Origin: VRUE01 sp035260485
GTDB taxonomy: Bacteria > Actinomycetota > Thermoleophilia > Solirubrobacterales > 70-9
DNA length: 64,000 bases
NCBI GenBank assembly: GCA_035260485.1
Contig: DATFVC010000080.1
Coordinates: 1 to 64,000, forward strand
Direction: 5' to 3'
In this document: positions 17,030 to 24,473 of the stretch, piece after piece
Layout: the number at the start of each line of letters is the position of its first letter
How positions within the stretch are numbered: the stretch's first letter is position 1
The notes under the pieces: generated by a model
The model's database searches: none
What the model was told of the DNA's origin: nothing
Seen by the model: the letters and a program-made list of their open reading frames with translations, nothing else
Made by a program: the position numbers and the translations under genes

Positions 17030-18184
17030 TCATGCCAGCGAGTCGGGACTGAGCTGGTCCGGCTGCGTGTACCCACCGAGGGCCATCGTCAGGTCGAGCT
17101 CGGCAAGGATCATCTTCAGCACGGTTTCCACGCCCTGTTGTCCCTCGAGGGCGAGCCCCCAGACGTAGGGACGGCCAATGCAGACTGCATCGGCGCCGAG
17201 CGCCAATGCCTTGATCGCGTCGGCGCCGCTGCGGATGCCGCTGTCGAAGAGGATCGCCAGATCGCCGCCGACCGCCTCGGCGATCGGGCCGAGCGCGTCG
17301 AGCGAGCCGACGGCGCCGTCGACCTGGCGGCCGCCGTGATTGGAGACGATGATGCCGTCGATACCGCGCCGCGCCGCCTCACGGGCGTCGTCTACATGTT
17401 GGATGCCCTTGACCAGGATCGGAAGCGAAGTCAGCTCCCGCAGCAGGGCCAGGTCGTCCCAGGTCAGCGAGGGGTTGGCGAGGACGCCGAGATAGTGGCC
17501 GGTGGCGGCGCCGAGGTCCTCCTCCGGCGTCTGCTCGAGGCCGGCCCGGAAGGCCGGGTCCTGGAGGTAGTTGGCGTTGCCCATTCCCTGCAGGAATGGA
17601 AGCCAAGCCTGTTGCAGATCGCGGGGCTTCCAGCCCGGGATGAAGGTATCGACGGTGACGACGATCGCCCGGTAGCCGGCCGTCTCGGCGCGGCCGATGA
17701 AGCTCTTCAGCAGGTCCACGTCGTTGGGCCAGTAGAGCTGGAACCAGCGCGGCGCCTCACCGCCGGCCGCGGCGATCTCCTCCAGCGTGTAGGCCGAAGC
17801 GGTGCTGGCGATCATTGGCACTCCGAGCGCCGCCGCCGCGCGCGCAGTCGCCAGCTCACCGTCCTCGTGGAGAACCTTCTGCACGCCGATCGGCGCCAGC
17901 ATCAGAGGCGCCGGCATCGCCGTGCCGAGCACCTCCGTTGAGAGGTCGCGGGCGGCGACGTCGCGCAGCATCCGCGGCACGATGCGCCGCCGGTCGAGCG
18001 CCTCGCGGTTGGCGCGCATCGTGTGCTCGGCGCCCGCTCCGGCGAAGACGTAGTTGGCCGCCTTCTCGTCCATCGCTTCACGGGCAAGGCGTTCCAGCTC
18101 CTCGACCGCGACCGGGATCGAGGGGGCCTCGCCACCGAGCCCCCGGGCGTAGATCTCGCGGTAGTAGTCGGCGAAGTCCGCCAT
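17030..18184 (-). CDS. FMN-dependent alpha-hydroxy-acid oxidase (lactate 2-monooxygenase-like)
   Basis: A 384-residue TIM-barrel flavoenzyme. The FMN site appears as MLAPIGVQKV, the WFQLYWPND strand, VTVDTFIPGWKPRDL, LVKGIQHVDDA (catalytic-side lysine), and the active-site SNHGGRQVDGA with His and Arg. The longer DTFIPGWKPRDLQQAWLPF segment is closer to lactate 2-monooxygenase than to glycolate or lactate oxidase. It ends 8 bp from metG (convergent) and is preceded by an aldehyde dehydrogenase on the same strand (15 bp gap), so the two may form an operon. Confidence 0.85.
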   Translation of the reverse strand: MADFADYYREIYARGLGGEAPSIPVAVEELERLAREAMDEKAANYVFAGAGAEHTMRANREALDRRRIVPRMLRDVAARDLSTEVLGTAMPAPLMLAPIGVQKVLHEDGELATARAAAALGVPMIASTASAYTLEEIAAAGGEAPRWFQLYWPNDVDLLKSFIGRAETAGYRAIVVTVDTFIPGWKPRDLQQAWLPFLQGMGNANYLQDPAFRAGLEQTPEEDLGAATGHYLGVLANPSLTWDDLALLRELTSLPILVKGIQHVDDAREAARRGIDGIIVSNHGGRQVDGAVGSLDALGPIAEAVGGDLAILFDSGIRSGADAIKALALGADAVCIGRPYVWGLALEGQQGVETVLKMILAELDLTMALGGYTQPDQLSPDSLA

Positions 18185-18199
18185 CGCCGTGAAGGCTAT

Positions 18200-19777
18200 T
18201 CAGCGAGAGTGGCTGAGGCCGAGGCGGCGGCGCCAGTCGCGCGCGTTGAAGGCGCGGGAGGCGCGGGCGATGAGGCCGCGGCGGGACTTCGTGTACGGGT
18301 ACCAGGTCGGCTCGCGCTTGCCGCCGAAGCGGGTAACCACCAGCGACTCGGGGCGGCAGTACTTCTTGATCCCGTACTCGCCGTGGCGGAAGCCGATCCC
18401 GGAATCCTTCCAGCCGCCCATCGGCACATCCATCAGGACGTAGTTGACGATCACGTCGTTGACGTTGACCGCGCCGGCCTCGATGCGCCGGGCAATCTTC
18501 TCAGCGCGCTCCCTCTCGCCGAAGACCGAGCCGGCGAGCCCGTAGCGGGTGTCGTTCGCCAGGCGCAGCGCCTCCTCGGAGTCGCGCACCTTCATCACGC
18601 CGACGACCGGGCCGAAGGTCTCGTCACGCATCACCGTCATCGAGTGGTCGACGTCGACCAGCACGGTCGGTTCGAAGTAGTCGCCCGGTCCGTCCACCCT
18701 CTTGCCGCCAACCAGCGCCTTGGCGCCCTTGCCGAAGGCGTCCTCGACGTGAGCTTCGACGACCGCCCGCTGGTTCGGTGAAGTCATCGCCCCCACGTCC
18801 TTTTCCGGCGTCTTGCTATCGGCACCCTGGCGCAGCGCGCCTACCTCCTTGGTCAGCTTGGCGACGAACTCGTCGTAGACTGGCTCCTCGACGTAGATGC
18901 GCTCCACCGAGAGGCAGACCTGGCCCGAGTTGAACATCGAGCCCCAGGTCGCGGCGTTGGCGGCGCGGTCGATGTCCGCATCGGAGAGGACGATCATCGG
19001 GTCCTTGCCGCCGAGCTCGAGGCTGACCGGGGTCAGGGTGTCGGCCGCACGCGCCATCACCTTACGGCCAGTCCTATCCGAGCCGGTGAACTGGATGAAG
19101 TCGACGTTGTCGACCAGGGCGCCGCCGGTCTCACCGGTGCCGTGCACGCAGGCGAATACGTCGGGGCCGCCGATCTCCTCTCCCCACGCCTTGATGATCT
19201 CGTCGATACCCAGCGGGGTGAGCTCGGAGGGCTTGACGACCACCGCGGCGCCCGCCTGGAGAGCGGGGATCGCGTCGCCCAGAGCCAGCGCCAGGGGGAA
19301 GTTCCAGGGACTGATCACGCCGACCACGGGGTAGGGCCGGTATTGGACCATCAGTTTTTTCGCGGCCATCAGCGGCGAATGGGGGCGGACCGTTTCGTCG
19401 CCGATGAACTTGACGGCCTTGGCGCCGTAGAAGTTGATCAGGTCGGTGAGGTAGATGATCTCGGTCGCCGTGTCGGCGCGGACCTTGCCGGTTTCGGCCT
19501 GCATCGTGTCGGCGATCCGCTCGGAGTTGTCGAGCAGCCAGTCGCGCAGCTTGCCCAGCCAGCGGTAGCGGCCCTCGATCCCGAGCGCCTCCCACTCGGC
19601 CTGGTTGGCGCGCATCCTCGCCACGGTCTTGGCGACGCTCTCGGGGGAATCCACCGCGACGCTCCCGATCTTTGCTCCGGTGGCCGGATTGAGGACGTCG
19701 ATCTGCTCAGCGTCACCTCCGTTCGAGCTCGCGCCGTTGACTGCCGTGCTGCTCTCGTGCGCAGTTCCGCTCTCCAC
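18200..19777 (-). CDS. NAD(P)-dependent aldehyde dehydrogenase (succinate-semialdehyde type)
   Basis: A 525-residue ALDH-superfamily enzyme. Catalytic C288 (SGQVCLSVER), general base E254 (LELGGKDP), N159 (SPWNFP) and cofactor lysine K182 (VKPSELTP) are all present. An N-terminal extension of 25 residues and a basic C-terminal tail are unusual. It oxidises an aldehyde to a carboxylic acid. GTG 19777 has GGGAG 9 bp upstream, and an operator-like palindrome lies 20 bp further up, placing it in the same putative regulon as the lipid genes. Confidence 0.9.
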   Translation of the reverse strand: MESGTAHESSTAVNGASSNGGDAEQIDVLNPATGAKIGSVAVDSPESVAKTVARMRANQAEWEALGIEGRYRWLGKLRDWLLDNSERIADTMQAETGKVRADTATEIIYLTDLINFYGAKAVKFIGDETVRPHSPLMAAKKLMVQYRPYPVVGVISPWNFPLALALGDAIPALQAGAAVVVKPSELTPLGIDEIIKAWGEEIGGPDVFACVHGTGETGGALVDNVDFIQFTGSDRTGRKVMARAADTLTPVSLELGGKDPMIVLSDADIDRAANAATWGSMFNSGQVCLSVERIYVEEPVYDEFVAKLTKEVGALRQGADSKTPEKDVGAMTSPNQRAVVEAHVEDAFGKGAKALVGGKRVDGPGDYFEPTVLVDVDHSMTVMRDETFGPVVGVMKVRDSEEALRLANDTRYGLAGSVFGERERAEKIARRIEAGAVNVNDVIVNYVLMDVPMGGWKDSGIGFRHGEYGIKKYCRPESLVVTRFGGKREPTWYPYTKSRRGLIARASRAFNARDWRRRLGLSHSR

Positions 19778-19796
19778 CTGACCGCTCCCTTCAAGT

Positions 19797-19812
19797 TTGG
19801 CTGGTCAGCCAA
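19797..19812. promoter_or_regulatory. TetR-type operator-like palindrome (site 3)
   Basis: TTGGCTGGTCAGCCAA has perfect 6-bp arms around GGTC. It sits 20 bp upstream of the aldehyde dehydrogenase start and just beyond the stop of the sugar dehydrogenase. Its reverse complement differs from site 1 (237-252) at one base. Confidence 0.65.
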
Positions 19813-19814
19813 CC

Positions 19815-20954
19815 CTAGCGCGGGACCAGCCGGTAGACCGGCCCGTCGAGCGAGCAGACGTAGAGGTGGCCATGGTCGTCTTCGCCGAAGGAGCTGGGGT
19901 CGGAGACACTGAGCCCGAGCCTTCGATCTCCATTCGCCCGGCGCAGGTGGGGGACGAGGCTGCGCAGCTCGCCCTCGCAGAGGTCGGCGTAGACATAACG
20001 CTTGTAGAGCGATGGCAGGCGGCGGTCGCGAACCACGTAGCCGCCGATGATCGAGCAGCTGCCGCCGCGGCTGTGGGGGTAGGCGAAGATCGGTTTGGTG
20101 GTCCCGCCGGGGTCTGGCGTGCCGCTGTTTTCTTCCCGGTAGGGAGAGAAGCCCTCGAAGGCGTCCCAACCGAAATTGGCGCCCTGCGCCGCTCCGAGGG
20201 TGGTGTAGTCGAGCTCCTCGAAGCGGTTCTGGCCGACGTCGCCGATCGCGATCCGGGGTTGCTTGGCGGTCACCGTGTCGAAGGAGAAGCGGAACGGGTT
20301 GCGCAGGCCATAGCTGTAGATCTCCGGGCGGGCGCCAGCCCGCCCCGGGTCGATCCGCAGCAGCTTGCCGAGCAGGCTGTGGCGGTTCTGGGCGTTGTTC
20401 GGCGGGTCGCCCCCCGAGCCGCCGTCTCCCGTGCCGAAATAGAGGAGGTTGCCCAGGAATTGCAGCTGGCCGCCGTTGTGATTGGCGTTGACGGGATGGG
20501 GTATTTCGACTACTGCGCGACGAGAGCCCCCCGCGGCTCGCGTCGCGCCCCTTCGTTTGAACTCGTCGATCCTGATGTTGCCCTGGGAGTCGGTGTAGTA
20601 GACGTAGAAGCGGCGGCTGTGCTTGTAGTCGGGCGGGAAGGCGATCGAGAGCAGGCCGCGCTCGCCGCCGGAGGAGACCAGGTCGTGGATGTCGAGGAAC
20701 GGCCGGCTGAGTCGGCGCCCCCCGCGCAGGACCCGCACCCTGCCCCCCTGCTCGGCCACGAACAGCAGCTTCGGAAAGCCGGGAGCGCCGGTGACGTATA
20801 CGGGTGAGTCGAAGCGGCCGATCTGCTCGAGGCCGACGCCCTGACCGGCGGGCTGCTGAGCCGATCCGCACGCTGGCAGGGCCAGCGCGAAGAGCATCGC
20901 CACGACGCTACCTGCGCTTGTCCGTCTTCCCGCCGATTTCAACAACTTCACCAT
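19815..20954 (-). CDS. PQQ-type glucose/sorbosone dehydrogenase lipoprotein
   Basis: A 379-residue exported six-bladed beta-propeller of the glucose/sorbosone dehydrogenase family. A signal peptide with lipobox LALPACG leads into FDSPVYVTGAPG, then GGERGLLSIAFPPDY, NHNGGQLQFLGN, TGDGGSGGDPPNNAQ and the SYGLRNPFRFSFD signature. Members use PQQ to oxidise sugars or act on other ligands. The start overlaps the preceding lipoprotein gene by 47 bp; shorter starts would destroy the signal peptide. Confidence 0.85.
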   Translation of the reverse strand: MVKLLKSAGRRTSAGSVVAMLFALALPACGSAQQPAGQGVGLEQIGRFDSPVYVTGAPGFPKLLFVAEQGGRVRVLRGGRRLSRPFLDIHDLVSSGGERGLLSIAFPPDYKHSRRFYVYYTDSQGNIRIDEFKRRGATRAAGGSRRAVVEIPHPVNANHNGGQLQFLGNLLYFGTGDGGSGGDPPNNAQNRHSLLGKLLRIDPGRAGARPEIYSYGLRNPFRFSFDTVTAKQPRIAIGDVGQNRFEELDYTTLGAAQGANFGWDAFEGFSPYREENSGTPDPGGTTKPIFAYPHSRGGSCSIIGGYVVRDRRLPSLYKRYVYADLCEGELRSLVPHLRRANGDRRLGLSVSDPSSFGEDDHGHLYVCSLDGPVYRLVPR

Positions 20955-21591
20955 TGTCCGTCACTTCCGTTTCCGGCGGAACGTTGGTGATCTGCGTGGC
21001 GAAGGAGCCTCCAGCTTCGGTGCCGGCCGCGGTCTGTGCCTTCTCCGTGCCCCCGAGCCCGGCGCCTACTTCGAAGAAGAGCCTGTAGCTGCCGGCTTTG
21101 ACCGCGCTCAGCTTCCAGACCGCTTCCGTCGTCGCGCCCGGCTTCAGCGGGCCGAAGTCAAAGGTCTTGGGGCTCGACGTTTCGGCCCCGGCTCGTTCGG
21201 AGGAGCCGTTCACTCTCGGGTAGCGCGCCGCCAGCGCCCAGATCGGGCGGTCCGGCTGGGCAAGGCCCGCCTGCGGATCGCGGTAGCCGAAGGGCAGGGA
21301 CGAGTTGCGGCCTTCCCTGCCGCCGACCGAGATCGTCATGGTGAGCGCAGGCAGGGCCTTGCGGCCGGTGTTGCGCACACCGAGTCGCAGCAGCGTCGTC
21401 TCACCGAGCCGCTGCTTGGCCGGGAATTCCGCGGTGACGACCTTTACCGGGTAGGCGCCGGCGGTCTCGTTCGCATCAGAGGACGATTCTTCGCCGCAGG
21501 CGGACAGCGAGAGAGCCAGGGCCACAGCAACGGCGATCGCCGCAGCAGCGGCGATTCGGGAATGCCGGCCGTATCTGCGATTCCCCCCCAA
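20908..21591 (-). CDS. exported lipoprotein, CARDB-like
   Basis: A 227-residue lipoprotein (lipobox LSLSACG). After a short tether it has a single beta-sandwich-like domain, with VVTAEFPAKQRLGETTLLRLGVRNTGRKALP resembling CARDB/COG1361-type adhesion modules. The C-terminal segment returns to strands (KPGATTEAVWKLSAVKAGSYRLFFEV). Function unknown. It lies directly upstream of, and overlaps, the sugar dehydrogenase, so the two are co-transcribed. Confidence 0.65.
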   Translation of the reverse strand: MGGNRRYGRHSRIAAAAAIAVAVALALSLSACGEESSSDANETAGAYPVKVVTAEFPAKQRLGETTLLRLGVRNTGRKALPALTMTISVGGREGRNSSLPFGYRDPQAGLAQPDRPIWALAARYPRVNGSSERAGAETSSPKTFDFGPLKPGATTEAVWKLSAVKAGSYRLFFEVGAGLGGTEKAQTAAGTEAGGSFATQITNVPPETEVTDNGEVVEIGGKTDKRR

Positions 21592-21760
21592 ATCCGCCGG
21601 AACATACCACGGGGTTTCCGCCCCTCAGGCCCCCTCGAACGCAGTCCGGTCGGGTTAGTGGGATCTCAACACTTGGCTAACGGACGACGCTGGCACATCC
21701 CATAGACTCAAAGTACGGAGCAGGGGCCGCCCGATGCGGTCCCGCTTTGTCGGAGGAGAG

Positions 21761-22570
21761 ATGGAAGCAGCCGCATCTATAGGCAGGAGGATTGCCCCCG
21801 CCAAGTCGTTCTTCGAGCAGGTGGGGGACATGATGATCCTGACCGCGCGCACGCTGGTCTCCGCGGTCCGGCCTCCCTATCCCTACGGCGAGGAGTTCAT
21901 CGGCCAGTTCCTCTTTGCCCTGCAGCTCTGCTGGTTTCCACTGCTGGTCTCGACCGTCGCCTTCGGCTTCGGCGCGCCCGGACTGCAGGCGGCCAACTTC
22001 CTCACTCTGTTCGGTTCGCTGGACCGGCTCGGCGGCTTCTTCGTGCTCGCCTCGATCCGCGAGTTCGCCCCCTTCGTCACCGCGGTGGTCGTCGCCGGCG
22101 TCGCCGGCACCGCGATCACCGCCGACCTCGGTGCCCGCAAGATCCGCGAGGAGCTCGACGCCCTGCAGGTGCTCGGCGTCGACCCGATCAAGAACCTGGT
22201 CGTGCCGCGCTTCCTGGCGCTGATGCTGATCACCGGCCTGCTCGACATCTACGCGCTGATCTTCGGCATCAGCGGCGGCATCCTCACCGAGCTCCTCTAC
22301 AACCAGCCGCTCGGCGGTTTCTTCGCGACCCTCTTCACCAACGCCTCGATCACCGACCTCTGGGGCTCACTGATCAAGTGCACCCTGTTCGGGGCGATCA
22401 TCTCGGTCGTCTGCTGCTACAAGGGGATGACTGCGTCCGGGGGCGCCGCCGGGGTCGGCCGCGCCGTCAACCAGGCGGTGGTGATCTCCTTCATGGGCGT
22501 CTTCGCCTTCAACTACGTCTTCACCCAGACCCTGCTGGCGACCAATCCCGACCTGCAGACGATTCGATGA
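21761..22570 (+). CDS. MlaE/YrbE-family ABC transporter permease A
   Basis: A 269-residue permease. It has an amphipathic N-terminus and five or so helices. The MlaE hallmark ITADLGARKIREELDALQVLGVDP contains the EExDAL coupling motif. Mce-type systems move lipids across the envelope. GGAGGAGAG lies immediately before ATG 21761. The stop overlaps the next gene (ATGA), and the third gene is the ATPase. Confidence 0.92.
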   Translation: MEAAASIGRRIAPAKSFFEQVGDMMILTARTLVSAVRPPYPYGEEFIGQFLFALQLCWFPLLVSTVAFGFGAPGLQAANFLTLFGSLDRLGGFFVLASIREFAPFVTAVVVAGVAGTAITADLGARKIREELDALQVLGVDPIKNLVVPRFLALMLITGLLDIYALIFGISGGILTELLYNQPLGGFFATLFTNASITDLWGSLIKCTLFGAIISVVCCYKGMTASGGAAGVGRAVNQAVVISFMGVFAFNYVFTQTLLATNPDLQTIR

Positions 22571-23364
22571 ACGCCTGGCTCGAAGTCCCGCGCGGCTGGC
22601 TCGATTCCTTCGGCGAGATCGCCCGCTTCGGCTCGCGCGTCGCCGGTCTCGTCTACTCGGGCCGCGTCCTGCGCTTCTTCGGCGAGAGCCTGCGCCAGGC
22701 CGGCATCCTGATTCTCGGCTCGGCCGTGATCATCTGGGGGCTCGTCTTCATCCTCGGCCTGCAATGCGGTATCGAGGGCGCCTACCTGCTGCGCGCCAAC
22801 GGCGCCCCCGCCTATGCCGGCGTCTTCTCGGCCTGGTGCGACCTGCGCGAGATCATGCCCTACGCCTTCGGTTACATGCTGTCCGCCAAGGTCGGCACCG
22901 GGATCGTCGCCGAGCTCGGCGCGATGCGGATCTCCGACGAGATCGACGCGCTCGAGGTGATGGGTGTGCCTCCCGTGACCTTCCTCTGCGCGACCCGCCT
23001 CCTCGCCGCCTGGATCGCCTTCCCGTTCATGTACCTGGTCGGGATCGGGATCATGTACTTCGCCAGCTACCTGGCTGTCGTCGAACAGATCGGCGACGTC
23101 TCCTCCGGCGGCTACCTGCTGATCTTCTGGCTGTTCCAGAACCCGCCGGACTTGATCTTCAGTCTGATCAAGGGAATGTTCATGGCGACGGCGATCGTGA
23201 TGGTCGGCTGCTACTACGGCTACACCGCCTCCGGCGGACCGGTCGGAGTGGGCACCGCGACCGCCAAGTCGATGGTCCTCAACATCGTTCTAGTTCACAT
23301 CATCGGGATGCTCGGCACGCTGGTCTTCTGGGGTGCCAACCCGAGGGCGCCGATAGGAGGCTGA
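22567..23364 (+). CDS. MlaE/YrbE-family ABC transporter permease B
   Basis: A 265-residue second permease, paralogous to its upstream neighbour, with coupling motif GAMRISDEIDALEVMGVPP and five predicted helices. Actinobacterial Mce systems normally have two such permeases (YrbEA and YrbEB). ATGA overlap with the first permease implies translational coupling. The ATPase starts 9 bp after its stop. Confidence 0.92.
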   Translation: MNAWLEVPRGWLDSFGEIARFGSRVAGLVYSGRVLRFFGESLRQAGILILGSAVIIWGLVFILGLQCGIEGAYLLRANGAPAYAGVFSAWCDLREIMPYAFGYMLSAKVGTGIVAELGAMRISDEIDALEVMGVPPVTFLCATRLLAAWIAFPFMYLVGIGIMYFASYLAVVEQIGDVSSGGYLLIFWLFQNPPDLIFSLIKGMFMATAIVMVGCYYGYTASGGPVGVGTATAKSMVLNIVLVHIIGMLGTLVFWGANPRAPIGG

Positions 23365-23373
23365 GTACGCTTT

Positions 23374-24333
23374 ATGGCAATGGATGAGCCGAGCCAGATC
23401 CGCGACGAGGAAGAGGGGCAGGCGCTCGCCGAGGAGGCGGCGGCCGAACCGGCTGCCGGCGGCCCCTATGTAAGCGAGGACGGGGCGACGATGGGCCGCG
23501 ACTTCGTCATCCCGGGCGTCGACCCGGCCGAGGCCGACCCCTACCGCTTCCACACCGGGCGCAAGCGCGACCACGGCAGCACCGACGCGATCGAGATCAT
23601 CAACCTGGTCAAGCAGTTCGGCCGCGCTCGGATCCTCAACGGGCTAAACCTCGGCCTTCCCGAAGACCAGGTCTCGATGGTGCTGGGCCCCTCGGGCACC
23701 GGCAAGAGCGTCTTGATCAAGCACATCGTAGGACTGCTCTATCCGGACTCCGGCGACGTCCTCGTGCACGGCGAATCGATCCCCGCGATGACCGACGATG
23801 AACTCTTCGAGGTGCGCAAAAAGTTCGGCCTGCTGTTCCAGGACGGGGCGCTGTTCGGGTCGATGAACATCTACGACAACACCGCCTTCCCGCTGCGCCA
23901 GCACACGGACAAAAGCGAGGAGGAGATCGGCGAGATCGTCAACCGCCGGCTCAAGGAGGTCGGCCTGATCGAGGCGATCTACAAGATGCCGAACGAGCTC
24001 TCGGGCGGAATGCGCAAGCGGGCCGGTTTCGCCCGGGCGCTGGTGCTGGAACCGGCGATCGTGATGTTCGACGAGCCCGATTCCGGGCTCGACCCGGTGC
24101 GCACGGCGCTGCTTTGCGAGCTGATCCGTGAGGTGCACGCCGAGAACGGCGGCTGCTACCTGGTGATCAGCCACGACCTCAACACGGCGCGGCGGATCTC
24201 CGACTTCATCGCCGTCCTCTGGAACGGCAAAATCGTCGAGTCGGGCCCCAAAGAGGAACTCTTCGACTCGGAAAACCAGTTCGTCCACCAGTTCCTCAAC
24301 GCTGACGTCACGGGTCCGCTGTCGATGGACTGA
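23374..24333 (+). CDS. Mce-type ABC transporter ATPase (MlaF/Mkl-like)
   Basis: A 319-residue ABC ATPase: Walker A GPSGTGKS, Q-loop LLFQDGALF, signature LSGGMRKRAG, Walker B IVMFDEPDSGLD and H-loop SHDL. The MRKR signature is typical of MlaF/Mkl ATPases. About 70 acidic N-terminal residues precede the domain. No MCE substrate-binding genes follow; instead there is a long hairpin (24336-24453) and an RND exporter. Confidence 0.92.
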   Translation: MAMDEPSQIRDEEEGQALAEEAAAEPAAGGPYVSEDGATMGRDFVIPGVDPAEADPYRFHTGRKRDHGSTDAIEIINLVKQFGRARILNGLNLGLPEDQVSMVLGPSGTGKSVLIKHIVGLLYPDSGDVLVHGESIPAMTDDELFEVRKKFGLLFQDGALFGSMNIYDNTAFPLRQHTDKSEEEIGEIVNRRLKEVGLIEAIYKMPNELSGGMRKRAGFARALVLEPAIVMFDEPDSGLDPVRTALLCELIREVHAENGGCYLVISHDLNTARRISDFIAVLWNGKIVESGPKEELFDSENQFVHQFLNADVTGPLSMD

Positions 24334-24335
24334 GC

Positions 24336-24453
24336 GAGGAGGCGGTCGGGTGCCCCTCCGCGCTCAACTTTTTCGGTGTTGCGCTGGTGGCCTTCCGAGA
24401 TTGAATTGACGAAAAAGTACAAGCCGCGCGGAGGGGCACCCGGCCGCCTCCTC
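24336..24453. repeat. 118-bp inverted repeat after mlaF-like gene (element C)
   Basis: The arms 24336-24363 and 24426-24453 are 28 bp with one mismatch; inner parts read GGGTGCCCCTCCGCGC and its complement. Inside, CTTTTTCG and CGAAAAAG form a second paired pair. The layout (GGGTNCCCCTCCGCGC ... TTTTTCG ... CGAAAAA ... GCCGCGCG ... GGGGNACCC) is repeated at 25782-25908 inside the next gene. It starts 3 bp after the ATPase stop and ends 20 bp before the RND start. Confidence 0.75.
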
Positions 24454-24473
24454 TCGATCCATCGCGGCAGGCC